A DNA stretch of 64,000 bases from Pseudomonas arsenicoxydans (GCF_900103875.1 NZ_LT629705.1:4163001-4227000), one strand, 5' to 3'. Positions 18,901 to 31,975 are shown, numbered from the stretch's first letter. A program made the numbers and translations. The notes: a model not told the origin generated them from the letters alone.

Positions 18901-19763
18901 CCAACCTGGAAACCCTGAACCTGGAAAGTGTCGATCTGAGTCACTTTAGCGCCGACGGCGAGGCTGGACGCGCACTGCCTTCTGCGATCAGCCAGCTGCG
19001 TCAACTGACGACGCTGAACTTGCGGTCGACCCGCCTGACGTTCAGTCAACGCAGCGCTTCGCAGCTCACGGAATTGACTCGCCTGCACACGCTGGACCTG
19101 AGCAACAACCCGCTGGAGGGCCCGCCGCTGCTGCTGGGGATGAACGACTTGCGCCAGCTCAATTTGAGCGATACGCGGATCACCACATGCCCGGTCGGGA
19201 TCATGGAACAGCCCTATCTGACGTCCCTGGACTTGCGTAATAACCGTATAACCCGCGTCCCACAGACGGTGCTCAACCAGGCCATCGCCAGGGACCGTGT
19301 CAGGCTGCAGGGCAATCCGTTGACGGATGAGGACACGTTGTTGCGCATCGTGGAGCATCGTCGGCGAACGGGCATCAACCTGTGGTTGAGCGAGGCTCAT
19401 GCTGACGATGGCAACGGCATCGAGTGGTTGCGTGAAGGCGATGAGACGCTGCGGGAGGCGCGACGATTGATCTGGCAGCGGCTGGCAGCCAGGCCATTGG
19501 GGATTCGGTTCTTGCGGGTCATGGGTGGCATGGCCGTGACGGCCGACTTTCGGGTCGACTACCTGAGCTTGCAGGCGAGGGTGTGGCGGCTTCTCGGCGA
19601 TGCCGACGCCTCAGAGGTTTTGTGGGCTCGACTGGTGCAGGACGTGGAAGCGGCGCAGGTTGATGATGACAACCCTTTCACGCTGTTTACAGAGCTTGAG
19701 GCACAGGCTGTGTTTTATCGGAATTGGGAGGCCATGGGGCGACCGTTTTCGATCGGCTCATAG
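15897..19763 (+). CDS. Second DUF6543 / LRR protein, NEL domain degenerate and truncated
   Basis: 1288 aa; ATG 15897 overlaps the upstream stop (ATGA), indicating translational coupling. The architecture repeats the upstream protein: a DUF6543-like N-terminus (VLLYIPGNSSPLHEFAD, DGYWDPAEYIGF), a hydrophobic stretch around 420-445, a helical middle, and LRRs at about 973-1150 (LHTLDLSNNPLEG, LTSLDLRNNRITR). The C-terminus enters a NEL-like region (RFLRVMGGMAVTADFRVDYLSLQARVW) but ends at residue 1288. That is about 20 residues after the catalytic position, which is Thr1265 (LFTELEAQ) instead of Cys. The later NEL helices are absent. Two stop codons (TAG TAA) and a run of ten G follow. Role unknown; a non-ligase effector or toxin-like protein is plausible. 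Confidence 0.85.
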   Translation: MNEYSHDDVVGPVPSPMPKMHEKLKTLVDIALPQTPGQFGEHLIKEKWGQDIDPQTTILVTLDYNFKGHPAQDGVEQGRVASARSLLQALLSNYQTVGDGRFAETAFGLYTPPDVGPTVRIVDNVDEFADHGSGNHHTYEGIYRQTSPQTYGPLTQLALRPADFKKWAWELNLKGLYQAYLDQAWPSDEVLLAPTPYALRTSVKAAFVVAAWLQLQEQRLTQKGLELTMQAAGLPTDQTWQTLTIEQLKTPARIPSTIRFGLLKLYRYTATDIWAWRDTSSPRVLLYIPGNSSPLHEFADATQLQQWMVAQGRSTATKEALAAHFAEDDREDGTFHAGVLTALDGMALYPARHRLTASAGFFNDDGYWDPAEYIGFDDPALATDPFARLVLTMKQAAVAGVQTIRDDAQVNRDQLSAVVEPVVQWINRFGPLAVFFPGGEGLLALAGLIDAGYGLNQAVNGKTPNQRTEGLTRTVFGLLNALPMIGGASVLKGETAQAEHLAEPGPEPEVDPQATEVRTAPTVAPMPDPALGQIGLLRGVGPPVASFSDEVLAQIGTVSAVDDDMLRLMQTGRAPTPLLADTISRFKIDQDLGPAGDLALFNRRYQALQHSEHEWVQLFQREYPGFPKSAIEQMLERSGVDLQALPDATEASQVLARLDSKARQYQQHVRLNRAYEGLYLRSVANPESDALALHSLARQPGWPRHLRIDVLDQTIVGRVLDRSGPLDASEVRRLIKEEHGYRYQDRQTDFYTALVSLLSDDERLALHLDSVDPAGQLRLNIGRQALPRTEFMHGLQRTDSGLPFEASGLRGGGFPGTPQAEALTHQMMRLQLKDIHPDFTDAQADALLRREGAAAQAHIDGLKQQLQQLNTDLFGWIDQVADDIHDMGVPQLAAGDPEAAGLNPVQLQAHNVQLMLTHMHYERVTRQELAEELVAIWQQRGPQQHLLLTGEHVRGVRLDLDFEDYHRLPVLNVRLNTVLELSMRGFHVTEEDSLNSFLESFPNLETLNLESVDLSHFSADGEAGRALPSAISQLRQLTTLNLRSTRLTFSQRSASQLTELTRLHTLDLSNNPLEGPPLLLGMNDLRQLNLSDTRITTCPVGIMEQPYLTSLDLRNNRITRVPQTVLNQAIARDRVRLQGNPLTDEDTLLRIVEHRRRTGINLWLSEAHADDGNGIEWLREGDETLREARRLIWQRLAARPLGIRFLRVMGGMAVTADFRVDYLSLQARVWRLLGDADASEVLWARLVQDVEAAQVDDDNPFTLFTELEAQAVFYRNWEAMGRPFSIGS

Positions 19764-19780
19764 TAAGGGGGGGGGGAGAG

Positions 19781-19806
19781 CCTTGAACCCCGAATGGGGT
19801 TCAAGG
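19781..19806. terminator. Hairpin between convergent genes
   Basis: CCTTGAACCCC-GAAT-GGGGTTCAAGG, a perfect 11 bp stem followed by TTTG. Likely transcript end for the LRR genes. The other side lacks a good T run for the DUF934 gene. Confidence 0.7.
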
Positions 19807-19814
19807 TTTGACGA

Positions 19815-20309
19815 TCAGCGGCGACGGAACAGCGGCAGCGGTTCGTCAGTGGCGGCCTGATAGGTCACCGAGAAGTCCTTGAGACCTTCCAGGGCTTCAT
19901 ACGGGTCTTTATCGGCGCGAATGGCGAACGCGTCGAAGCCGCAACGGTGCATGTAGAACAGCTGGTCGCGCAGCACATCGCCAATTGCCCGCAGTTCGCC
20001 TTTGAAACCATAACGGTCGCGCAGCAGGCGGGCGTTGGAGTAGTTGCGGCCATCGGTGAAGGCCGGGAAGTTCAGGGCGATGACCTGGAAATTCGCCACG
20101 TCTTCACCGATTTCTTCCGCTTCTTCGTCGGCATCCAGCCACACACCCAGGCCGCCATCGCGGGCCTTGAGCATACGGCCGTGTTCGCGCCACAGGCTCA
20201 ACGGGACGATCAGATCGTCGCAGTTGCTGATCTCGTCGATGTTGAAGTCCTTGGGCAACAGGTGCCAGGTTTCGTCGACGACCTCGTTGTTCTTAATTAT
20301 TCGCTGCAT
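19815..20309 (-). CDS. DUF934 protein partnered with sulfite reductase
   Basis: 164 aa from ATG 20309 (MQRIIKNNEVVDETW). The upstream in-frame extension to 20339 lies inside cysI. The sequence shows typical DUF934 features: WHLLPKD near the start, LIVPLSLW, GLGVWLDADEEAE, FPAFTDGRNYSNARLLRDRYGFKGELRA, and GDVLRDQLFYMHRCGFDAF. DUF934 genes are consistently next to ferredoxin-type sulfite reductases in proteobacteria, but their biochemical role is not settled. The gene start overlaps the end of cysI by 17 bp, so they form one operon. Confidence 0.88.
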   Translation of the reverse strand: MQRIIKNNEVVDETWHLLPKDFNIDEISNCDDLIVPLSLWREHGRMLKARDGGLGVWLDADEEAEEIGEDVANFQVIALNFPAFTDGRNYSNARLLRDRYGFKGELRAIGDVLRDQLFYMHRCGFDAFAIRADKDPYEALEGLKDFSVTYQAATDEPLPLFRRR

Positions 20310-21951
20310 AGACGCGCTCCTTGAAGAGGTCGATGCCAATACGCTGATAGGTGTCGATGAAACGCTCGTCTTCGGTACGTTGTTCGATGTACACGTCGAT
20401 CAGTTTCTCGATCACGTCAGGCATGGCTTCCTGGGCGAAAGACGGGCCGAGGATCTTGCCCAGGCTGGCGTCGCGACTTGCGCTGCCACCCAGGGAGACC
20501 TGGTAGAACTCTTCGCCTTTCTTGTCCACCCCGAGGATGCCGATGTGGCCCACGTGGTGGTGACCGCAAGCGTTCATGCAACCGGAGATGTTCAGGTCCA
20601 GCTCGCCGATGTCGAACAGGTAGTCCAGGTCTTCGAAGCGACGCTGGATCGATTCGGCAATCGGGATCGATTTGGCGTTGGCCAGCGAGCAGAAATCACC
20701 ACCAGGGCAGCAGATGATGTCGGTCAGCAAGCCGATGTTCGGCGTGGCGAAACCTTGCTCGCGCAACTCGCCCCACATCGCGAACAGTTGGGACTGCTCG
20801 ACGTCGGCCAGAATGATGTTCTGTTCGTGGGAGGTGCGCAGTTGACCGAAGCTGTAACGGTCGGCCAGATCGGCTACCGCGTCGAGCTGCTTGTCGGTGA
20901 TGTCGCCCGGTGCAACGCCGGTCGGCTTCAGGGACAGGGTGACCGCCACATAACCCGGCTTTTTGTGGGCCAGGGTATTGCGGGTGCGCCAGCGCGCGAA
21001 GCCCGGGTGTTGCTTGTCGAGCTCGGCCAGTTCGGCGGTCTGGTTGTCCAGCGCCTTATAGTCCGGATCGACGAAGTGTTTGGCGACGCGATGCACTTCG
21101 GATTCGGTCAACGTGGTCTGGCCACCGCGAAGGTGTTCCATTTCCGCATCGACTTTTTGTGCGAAGACTTCAGGCGTCAGGGCCTTGACCAGAATCTTGA
21201 TCCGCGCCTTGTACTTGTTGTCGCGACGGCCATAGCGGTTGTAGACACGCAGGATGGCGTCGAGGTAGCTCAACAGGTCTTGCCACGGCAGGAATTCATT
21301 GATGAACGCGCCCACCACCGGCGTACGGCCCAGGCCACCACCGACCAGCACCCGGAAGCCCAGCTCGCCAGCGGCGTTGTGCACCGGCTCAAGGCCGATG
21401 TCATGGACTTCGATGGCGGCACGGTCGGAGGTCGAACCGTTGATGGCGATCTTGAACTTGCGCGGCAGGTAGGCGAATTCCGGGTGGAACGTCGTCCACT
21501 GACGAACGATCTCGCACCATGGGCGCGGATCGATCAGCTCATCGGCAGCGACACCGGCGAACTGGTCGGTGGTGACGTTGCGCAGGCAGTTGCCGCTGGT
21601 CTGGATCGCGTGCATCTGCACGGTAGCCAGCTCGGCGAGGATGTCCGGAATGTCTTCCAGCGCCGGCCAGTTGAACTGCACGTTCTGCCGGGTACTGATG
21701 TGGGCATAGCCCTTGTCGTAGTCGCGGGCGATCTTGGCCATCATTCGCGTCTGGCGCGAAGTCAGTTGGCCGTAAGGCACCGCCACTCGCAACATCGGCG
21801 CGAAGCGTTGGATATAAAGCCCGTTTTGCAGGCGCAGAGGGCGGAATTCTTCTTCGCTCAGCTCGCCTGCCAGATAGCGTCGGGTCTGATCACGGAACTG
21901 CTTGACGCGGTCCTCGATGATCCGCTGATCGTACTCGTCGTATACGTACAT
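20293..21951 (-). CDS. cysI: Assimilatory nitrite/sulfite reductase, hemoprotein type
   Basis: 552 aa from ATG 21951 with AGGAC upstream; an in-frame extension to 22074 is non-coding. It contains two ferredoxin-like/sirohaem halves. Near the C-terminus are the cluster ligands C-x5-C (CPGGDFC) and C-x3-C (CMNAC) that bridge the 4Fe-4S cluster to sirohaem. It reduces sulfite to sulfide for cysteine synthesis. No flavoprotein subunit (CysJ) is nearby, consistent with the single-subunit form used in pseudomonads. Coupled to the DUF934 gene. Confidence 0.93.
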   Translation of the reverse strand: MYVYDEYDQRIIEDRVKQFRDQTRRYLAGELSEEEFRPLRLQNGLYIQRFAPMLRVAVPYGQLTSRQTRMMAKIARDYDKGYAHISTRQNVQFNWPALEDIPDILAELATVQMHAIQTSGNCLRNVTTDQFAGVAADELIDPRPWCEIVRQWTTFHPEFAYLPRKFKIAINGSTSDRAAIEVHDIGLEPVHNAAGELGFRVLVGGGLGRTPVVGAFINEFLPWQDLLSYLDAILRVYNRYGRRDNKYKARIKILVKALTPEVFAQKVDAEMEHLRGGQTTLTESEVHRVAKHFVDPDYKALDNQTAELAELDKQHPGFARWRTRNTLAHKKPGYVAVTLSLKPTGVAPGDITDKQLDAVADLADRYSFGQLRTSHEQNIILADVEQSQLFAMWGELREQGFATPNIGLLTDIICCPGGDFCSLANAKSIPIAESIQRRFEDLDYLFDIGELDLNISGCMNACGHHHVGHIGILGVDKKGEEFYQVSLGGSASRDASLGKILGPSFAQEAMPDVIEKLIDVYIEQRTEDERFIDTYQRIGIDLFKERVYAANN

Positions 21952-22245
21952 ATAAGTCCTGTTCTCAGGCTTGGGCCGGTCGGATCCAGTTGCGTTTTTC
22001 GCTTGCTGAAGTATCCGATAGTGCCTCGGCAATTCTGCGCGCACGGCCGCGCACTCCCTACGGAGCCGGGGCAAGATACCAGTTTGCAGTTATGCGCAAA
22101 AGTGATGTTTGAGTATATGTAAAGAACCAAAACGACTAACGAGAACTGTTGTTGGTAAACCCGCATTTGTCGTGCGGGCAATCGTCGTCTTTACTGTGAT
22201 CGAGTCTTTATGCAATCACCGATAAAACCGACAAGAGGCGATGCA

Positions 22246-22359
22246 ATGAGCAACCCTACGAAAGCGACAAAACCCGATAGCACGGTTGATGCTTGGGCGA
22301 TTCTGTTTTTGATCATTCTGGTCGTGGGCACCGCAGTATTCTGGGTCAGTCATCAATAA
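22246..22359 (+). CDS. Small single-pass membrane protein (37 aa)
   Basis: Read directly: ATG 22246 follows AGAGGCG and the frame closes with TAA 22359. A short hydrophilic N-terminus (SNPTKATKPDSTVDAW) is followed by a 17-residue hydrophobic helix (AILFLIILVVGTAVFWV) and the tail SHQ. I do not recognise a family. It has a weak terminator-like hairpin downstream (CGGCG-CAATAAA-CGCCG-TTTT, 22401-22421). The ribosome binding site and the clean membrane helix support a real gene; function unknown. Confidence 0.6.
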   Translation: MSNPTKATKPDSTVDAWAILFLIILVVGTAVFWVSHQ

Positions 22360-22437
22360 TCGGCCCCGCCCGGGCCCTGTATCGACGATTGTCGGACAAT
22401 CGGCGCAATAAACGCCGTTTTCCGGGATTTCGCTGGC

Positions 22438-22443
22438 TATAAT
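22438..22443 (+). promoter_or_regulatory. Probable -10 element of the binding-protein gene
   Basis: A perfect TATAAT lies 34 bp before ATG 22477, followed by the palindrome AATGCGC-G-GCGCATT (22441-22455). No good -35 hexamer is present at 16-18 bp, so an activator may be needed or the match may be chance. Confidence 0.4.
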
Positions 22444-22476
22444 GCGCGGCGCATTTTCCGGGGTTCGGGCGATCTA

Positions 22477-23550
22477 ATGTTGAAGTTTTTCTACACCTTC
22501 CTGCTGATGCTGGGCGCGATTTACGGCCCTGTCGCGCGCGGGGAATCGGTGTTGTTCCTCAATCCCGGAAAGACTGATGAAGCTTTCTGGGTCAGCTATG
22601 CGCAATTCATGCAGGCGGCTGCCACGGACCTGGGCATTGACCTGCGGATTCTCTACGCCCAACGCATGCCGGAACTCACGGTGGCGCAAGCTCGTCTGGT
22701 GCTGCAAGGCCCCGAGCGCCCGGACTATCTGGTTTTCGTCAATGAACAGTACGTCGCCCCGCAAATCCTGCGTCTGGCCGAAGGCAGTGGCGTGAAGCTG
22801 TTTATGGTCAACGCGTCGTTGACGGCCAATCAAATCAGCCTGCTGGGCGAGCGCGCTGATCTTCTGGGCAGCCTGGTGCCGAACGACGAGGAGGGCGGTT
22901 ACCTGATGCTCAAGGAGCTTATTCGCCAGCATGGCCCCGCAGCACCCGGCCAAGTCATTGAGTTGTTGGCGTTCTCCGGCCTGAAAATCACCCCGTCGTC
23001 GCAACTGCGTGAGCAAGGCATGATGCGCGCCTTGGCCGAACACCCTGAAGTGCGCTTGCGTCAGCTGGTGTACGGCGGATGGAACCGGGATCGGGCCTAT
23101 GAGCAGGCGAAGTTGCTGTTGCGGCGTTATCCGAAGGTGTCGCTGGTATGGTCAGCCAATGACGAAATGGCTTTCGGCGCCATGCAGGCGTATTCGGAAA
23201 CCGGCGGCGTGCCCGGCAAGGATGCATTGTTCAGCGCGATCAACACCTCGCCGGCCGCGCTGCATGCGAAGGTAGACGGGCGCTTGAGCGTTTTGTTGGG
23301 CGGGCACTTCACCTTGGGTGGCTGGGCGCTGGTCGAGTTGCACGATATAGAGAAGGGCGTGGATCTCAGTCATTACGGCGGCCGAGACCGGCGAATCCCG
23401 TTGCTGCAGATTATCGACAAGGCACAGGCCCAGCGAATGCTGGACATGGGAGCATCGCCAGCCTACGGCGTAGATTTCCGCCGATTGTCCGCCAAAGGCA
23501 GGCCGACGTCTTATCGATACCCGTTCAGCCTGCAAACCCTGATGCGCTAA
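22477..23550 (+). CDS. Orphan periplasmic type-1 substrate-binding protein
   Basis: 357 aa with a signal peptide (about residues 1-22, ...GPVARG-ES). The mature protein has the LacI/RbsB-like periplasmic fold: NPGKTDEAFWVSYAQFMQAAATDLGID, EQYVAPQILRLAEGSGV, then SLVWSANDEMAFGAMQAYSETG and LLGGHFTLGGWALVELHD. Such proteins bind sugars or autoinducer-like ligands for an ABC transporter or a sensor kinase. No permease, ATPase or sensor is adjacent, so it works with a distant partner or signals alone. The ligand cannot be told from sequence. Confidence 0.8.
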   Translation: MLKFFYTFLLMLGAIYGPVARGESVLFLNPGKTDEAFWVSYAQFMQAAATDLGIDLRILYAQRMPELTVAQARLVLQGPERPDYLVFVNEQYVAPQILRLAEGSGVKLFMVNASLTANQISLLGERADLLGSLVPNDEEGGYLMLKELIRQHGPAAPGQVIELLAFSGLKITPSSQLREQGMMRALAEHPEVRLRQLVYGGWNRDRAYEQAKLLLRRYPKVSLVWSANDEMAFGAMQAYSETGGVPGKDALFSAINTSPAALHAKVDGRLSVLLGGHFTLGGWALVELHDIEKGVDLSHYGGRDRRIPLLQIIDKAQAQRMLDMGASPAYGVDFRRLSAKGRPTSYRYPFSLQTLMR

Positions 23551-23765
23551 ACCCCGGCCAGGTGCAACACCAGCTGCACGATGCCGTACAGCGCCAGTGC
23601 AAACACCGCCGTGAACAAAATCCCCAGAATCACGAAATGACTGGGCTTGCCATGGGTAAAGTCCCGGGCCCGATTCTTTCCGCTCTGCACCCCGAACGCC
23701 GCGGCCATGACGCTGTGCAGCATCTGCCAGAACGTTGGTGGCTTGTTGTCGACCGGGTCGTCCAT
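23547..23765 (-). CDS. DUF2970 small membrane protein
   Basis: 72 aa from ATG 23765 (MDDPVDNKPPTFWQMLHSV). The longer open frame continues into the REP doublet and is not coding. The features fit DUF2970: an N-terminal WQMLHSVMAAAFGVQSGKNRARDF segment and one C-terminal membrane helix (FVILGILFTAVFALALYGIVQL). Function unknown. It is convergent with the binding-protein gene, overlapping its stop by 4 bp. Confidence 0.78.
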   Translation of the reverse strand: MDDPVDNKPPTFWQMLHSVMAAAFGVQSGKNRARDFTHGKPSHFVILGILFTAVFALALYGIVQLVLHLAGV

Positions 23766-23826
23766 AAATCCCTCGTCATGCCTGTGTGAGCTATAAGCAT
23801 AGCCAATCCACGACAGGCACAACGCA

Positions 23827-23920
23827 AATGTGGGAGCGAGCCTGCTCGCGATGGCGGCCTGAACAGTCACAGTGATGTCGACTGTCATGGCCTCATCGCG
23901 AGCAGGCTCGCTCCCACATT
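23827..23920. repeat. REP doublet (inverted pair)
   Basis: AATGTGGGAGCGAGCCTGCTCGCGAT and its inverse ATCGCGAGCAGGCTCGCTCCCACATT flank a ~40 bp spacer. It lies between metH and the DUF2970 gene. Confidence 0.9.
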
Positions 23921-23961
23921 GGATCTCTGTTGGCCACAGCGTCGTGGCCAATTCGAGCGGC

Positions 23962-27672
<3,711 letters not shown>

Positions 27673-27826
27673 TTGGACTACTCGGAAAGACCATGACGAA
27701 GGGACGCGATAATAGCAAACCTGTGCGGTTTTGGAGCATGTCCCGGTTTTGCATGAATATCGTTCATGTTGGTGCGGGTGCCGGACCGGTAGAATTCCGG
27801 CGTTTTTCACGATCAGGACCAGGGAC

Positions 27827-30124
27827 ATGTCGTATCGCGTCATCACCAGCATTATTTTGCTGCTATTAAGCTGGGACGCGACTGCGCAAGGTCCGGCGAT
27901 TTCTACGGCTCTTTCCTATACCCGCGACATCCAACCGATCTTCACCGAAAAGTGCGTGGCCTGCCATGCCTGCTACGACTCCGCCTGTCAGCTCAATCTG
28001 GGCAGCGGCGAAGGGGCGGCCCGTGGCGCGACCAAGGTCACTGTCTATGATGGCGAGCGCAGTCAGGCTGCCGCGCCGACCCGCCTGTTTTACGATGCGT
28101 TTGGCAAACGCGCCTGGCAGCAAAAGGGCTTTTATTCGGTGCTCGACGCCCAAGGCAGTCAGGCGGCGTTGATGGCGCGGATGCTTGAGTTGGGCCATAA
28201 AACCCCGCTGCAACCCAACGCCAGGTTGCCTGAAGAGATCGTCCTGGGCCTTAACCGGGAAAACAGCTGCGCCATGCCGGCCGAATTCGACGGCTATGCC
28301 GGTACACATCCTAAAGAAGGCATGCCGCTGGCGGTCACCGGCCTGACCGATCAGCAGTACCAGACGTTGCAACGCTGGCTGGCCTCCGGTGCGCCAATCG
28401 ATGAACAGGGCCTGGTGCCGAGTGCGAACGAGGCCTTGCAGGTGGTGCAGTGGGAAAACCTGCTCAATTCGCCAGGCGCCCGGGAAAGTCTGGTGGGGCG
28501 CTGGTTGTTCGAGCATTGGTTTCTCGCGCATCTGTACTTCAAGGACGGTGAGCCTGGGCACTTCTTCCAGTGGGTGCGTTCGCGCACTCCGACCGGCCAG
28601 CCGATCGACCTGATCAACACCCGTCGCCCGAACGACGACCCCGGCACCCAAGTGTATTACCGCCTATGGCCGGTGCAGGGCGTGATCGTGCTCAAGACCC
28701 ACATCACCTATCCGCTGAGCGCGGCGAAGATGGCGCGGATCAAAAGCCTGTTTTACAACGGCACTTGGCAGGTCAATGCCTTGCCGGGTTATGGCCCGGA
28801 GCGTCGAGCCAATCCGTTCACCACCTTTGAAGCGATTCCGGCGCAGGCGCGTTATCAGTTCATGCTCGATAACGCCGAATACTTTGTGCGCACCTTCATT
28901 CGCGGCCCGGTCTGCCGCGGGCAAATCGCCACGGATGTGATTCGCGACAACTTCTGGGCGCTGTTCCAGGCGCCGGAGCACGATCTGTACATCACCGACC
29001 CGAACTACCGAGGCCAGGCCACGCCATTGCTGGCCATGCCGGGCCAGAACGACGACGTCGGCAGTGTCCTGAGCCTGTGGCACGACTACCGCGACAAACG
29101 CAACGAGTACGAGGCACTGCGCCGGGATAATTACGCCGATGCGCCGGCACCGAGCTGGTCGACCTTGTGGGCCGGCAACGACAATGCGCTGCTGAGTATC
29201 TTTCGGCACTTCGACAGTGCGTCGGTGAACAAGGGCCTGATCGGCGATGTGCCGCAAACCATCTGGCTGTTCGACTTTCCACTGCTGGAACGCACCTACT
29301 ATCAACTGGCGGTCAACTTCGATGTGTTCGGCAATGTGTCCCATCAAGCGCAAACGCGGCTGTATTTCGACCTCATCCGCAACGGTGCCGAGCAGAATTT
29401 CCTGCGCCTGATGCCGGCCGACTCGCGAACCGCGTACCTGGACGATTGGTACCAGAACAGCGGCAGACTCAAGATGTGGCTCGATTACGAGGCCATCGAC
29501 AACGACAAGCCGACGGCACTCAAACTCGACGAGAAAGACCCGAAACGCGACTTTGCGATGCAACTGCTGGCTCGTTACGGCGAACTCAACGCCAAGCCTG
29601 ATCCGATCAACCGGTGCGACGGCGCTTACTGCTCACGGCCGAACATCGACCCGGCGCTGCAAAATGCCGAACAAGCCTTGAGTCGCCTGGTTTCGCGCCC
29701 GGCGGCGGGTCTGAAGGTCATCGACCAGCTGCCGGAAGCGACGATGCTGCGCATTGAAACCGCGAGCGGCAAACGTGAGATGTACAGCCTGTTGCGCAAC
29801 CGCGCCCACAGCAATGTGGCGTTCCTGCTCGGCGAATCACTGCGCTATCAGCCAGGCCTCGACACCCTGACCATTTTCCCGGGCGTGCTCAGCAGCTACC
29901 CGAACTTCATGTTCAATATCCCGGCGGAGCAGGTGCCGGCGTTCGTGGACGCGATGGAAAATGCCAGGGACGCGAGCAGCTTCGAGAAAATCGTCGAGCG
30001 TTGGGGCATTCGCCGCAGTCATCCGCAGTTCTGGTTTTACTTCCATGACCTGAGTCTCTACATCCACGAGACCGACCCGGTGGAAGAGGGCGTGCTCGAC
30101 ATGAACCGCTACGAGAATCTTTGA
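27827..30124 (+). CDS. cti: Periplasmic fatty acid cis/trans isomerase
   Basis: 765 aa from ATG 27827 with CAGGGAC upstream. Signal peptide at residues 1-21 ([14 protein letters not shown]). The mature N-terminus carries a cytochrome c-type haem motif, CVACH, in a cysteine-rich stretch ([12 protein letters not shown]), as known for Cti. Cti converts cis to trans unsaturated acyl chains in membrane phospholipids during solvent or heat stress, with no energy cost. The length (~766 aa) matches the family. It is divergent from metH. Confidence 0.95.
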   Translation: MSYRVITSIILLLLSWDATAQGPAISTALSYTRDIQPIFTEKCVACHACYDSACQLNLGSGEGAARGATKVTVYDGERSQAAAPTRLFYDAFGKRAWQQKGFYSVLDAQGSQAALMARMLELGHKTPLQPNARLPEEIVLGLNRENSCAMPAEFDGYAGTHPKEGMPLAVTGLTDQQYQTLQRWLASGAPIDEQGLVPSANEALQVVQWENLLNSPGARESLVGRWLFEHWFLAHLYFKDGEPGHFFQWVRSRTPTGQPIDLINTRRPNDDPGTQVYYRLWPVQGVIVLKTHITYPLSAAKMARIKSLFYNGTWQVNALPGYGPERRANPFTTFEAIPAQARYQFMLDNAEYFVRTFIRGPVCRGQIATDVIRDNFWALFQAPEHDLYITDPNYRGQATPLLAMPGQNDDVGSVLSLWHDYRDKRNEYEALRRDNYADAPAPSWSTLWAGNDNALLSIFRHFDSASVNKGLIGDVPQTIWLFDFPLLERTYYQLAVNFDVFGNVSHQAQTRLYFDLIRNGAEQNFLRLMPADSRTAYLDDWYQNSGRLKMWLDYEAIDNDKPTALKLDEKDPKRDFAMQLLARYGELNAKPDPINRCDGAYCSRPNIDPALQNAEQALSRLVSRPAAGLKVIDQLPEATMLRIETASGKREMYSLLRNRAHSNVAFLLGESLRYQPGLDTLTIFPGVLSSYPNFMFNIPAEQVPAFVDAMENARDASSFEKIVERWGIRRSHPQFWFYFHDLSLYIHETDPVEEGVLDMNRYENL

Positions 30125-30221
30125 TCGACCTTTGAGGATGGGCTGGTGTCGGATTTCATAGGCACCACCCACCCCTTGTGGGATCTGCGGTGGGTTGCCG
30201 ATTGCGATCAGAGGGCCATCC

Positions 30222-31256
30222 ATGTTGATTTCAGTACAAGCCCTGCGCGCCATCGCTGCCTGGGCGGTGGTCTGCCACCATTTCATGCAGATTTTCTTCG
30301 ACTTCCAGGCCCGTGGCCCGGTGGGGCAGATGTTCATCGATAAGGGCGCGGCGGGTGTCGACGTATTCTTTGTCATCAGTGGGCTGGTGATCTTCCTCTC
30401 GACCGAAGGCAAGTCTCTGCCACCGACGCGATTTCTGTTGTATCGACTGTTTCGGATCGTCCCGGCGTATTGGCTGTACACCGCGTTGATGGCGCTGGTG
30501 GTGGTGTTTGCCCGCCCGGTATTGCCGGATCAAAGCGTCGACTGGTCGCATTTCCTGCTGTCGTTGTTGTTCATTCCTACGCAGAATCCCGGCGGCTACG
30601 GGATTTATCCGACCCTCAACGTCGGCTGGACCCTCAACTACGAAATGCTCTTCTACCTGCTGTTCGGCTGGGCGTTGCTGTTCCGCTTGCAGTTGCGGCT
30701 ATTGGTTGTCGCGGCACTGCTGTTTGCGGTGTGCCAGGCCTGGACCGGTTATGGCTGGGTCAGCGAGTTCTACCGATCGGACATCGTTTATGAGTTCTTG
30801 CTCGGGATCGCCATTGGCATGATTTACCGTCGTGGCTGGATCAAGCCGGGTTTGTGGCTGCCGTTGCTGGGGGTTGGTGGCGCGCTGCTGGCCATTTATC
30901 ACTGGGCGCCAGCGCCGCGTTTCCTGGCCTGGGGCGTGCCAAGTGCGGTATTGGTGATGGCGTGCATCTCGCTGGAGCGTTATGTCGAGAACAACCGGGT
31001 GTTTGAACTGCTGGGTAATTGTTCCTACTCGGTGTACCTGATGCACGTGCTGGTGCTGTCTGCCGGTGGATTTGTCGCACAGCGTTATGGTGTAAATCCC
31101 TACGTGATGTTCGTCGTTTGCGCGGCGACTATCGGTCTGGCGTCTTGGGCAAGTTACGAATGGGTGGAAAAACGCAGCTATCGGTGGCTTAAAGAGCGGA
31201 TTGACGGCGAACCGGCGGTTGAAGGGGGGCCGGCTCTTTCCCGACAAAAATACTAG
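30222..31256 (+). CDS. Acyltransferase 3 family membrane protein
   Basis: 344 aa from ATG 30222 (MLISVQALRAIAAWAVVCHHF), preceded by GAGGG; an upstream TTG extension is not needed. About ten membrane helices are present. Conserved acyltransferase-3 features are the RAIA start with catalytic-type HH, GVDVFFVISGLVIF, the RLFRIVPAYW segment, and CSYSVYLMHVLVL near the C-terminus. Family members O-acylate surface sugars or exopolysaccharide. There is no polysaccharide operon nearby, so the substrate is unknown. It lies between cti and nfuA on the same strand. Confidence 0.88.
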   Translation: MLISVQALRAIAAWAVVCHHFMQIFFDFQARGPVGQMFIDKGAAGVDVFFVISGLVIFLSTEGKSLPPTRFLLYRLFRIVPAYWLYTALMALVVVFARPVLPDQSVDWSHFLLSLLFIPTQNPGGYGIYPTLNVGWTLNYEMLFYLLFGWALLFRLQLRLLVVAALLFAVCQAWTGYGWVSEFYRSDIVYEFLLGIAIGMIYRRGWIKPGLWLPLLGVGGALLAIYHWAPAPRFLAWGVPSAVLVMACISLERYVENNRVFELLGNCSYSVYLMHVLVLSAGGFVAQRYGVNPYVMFVVCAATIGLASWASYEWVEKRSYRWLKERIDGEPAVEGGPALSRQKY

Positions 31257-31898
<642 letters not shown>

Positions 31899-31921
31899 GT
31901 AAGGTGTTCGCTGCGGACATA

Positions 31922-31954
31922 AAAAAAACGGCGCCCCGTGAGCGCCGTTTTTTT
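31922..31954 (+). terminator. Rho-independent terminator after nfuA
   Basis: AAACGGCGC-CCCGTGA-GCGCCGTTT stem flanked by A and T runs (TTTTTTT), so it may work in both directions. Confidence 0.9.
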
Positions 31955-31975
31955 ATGGGTGATCGATGTGTTCGT

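Noticed and set aside
19767..19776. Ten-G run as a phase-variation switch for the LRR gene
   Set aside because: It lies after two stop codons, so length changes would not alter the protein.
20044..22122. Open frame of 692 codons opposite cysI
   Set aside because: Shadow of the clearly conserved cysI and DUF934 genes on the other strand.
22160..22178. Hairpin CCCGCA...TGCGGG upstream of cysI as a terminator or small RNA
   Set aside because: Only 6 bp and no T run on either strand; nothing else supports it.
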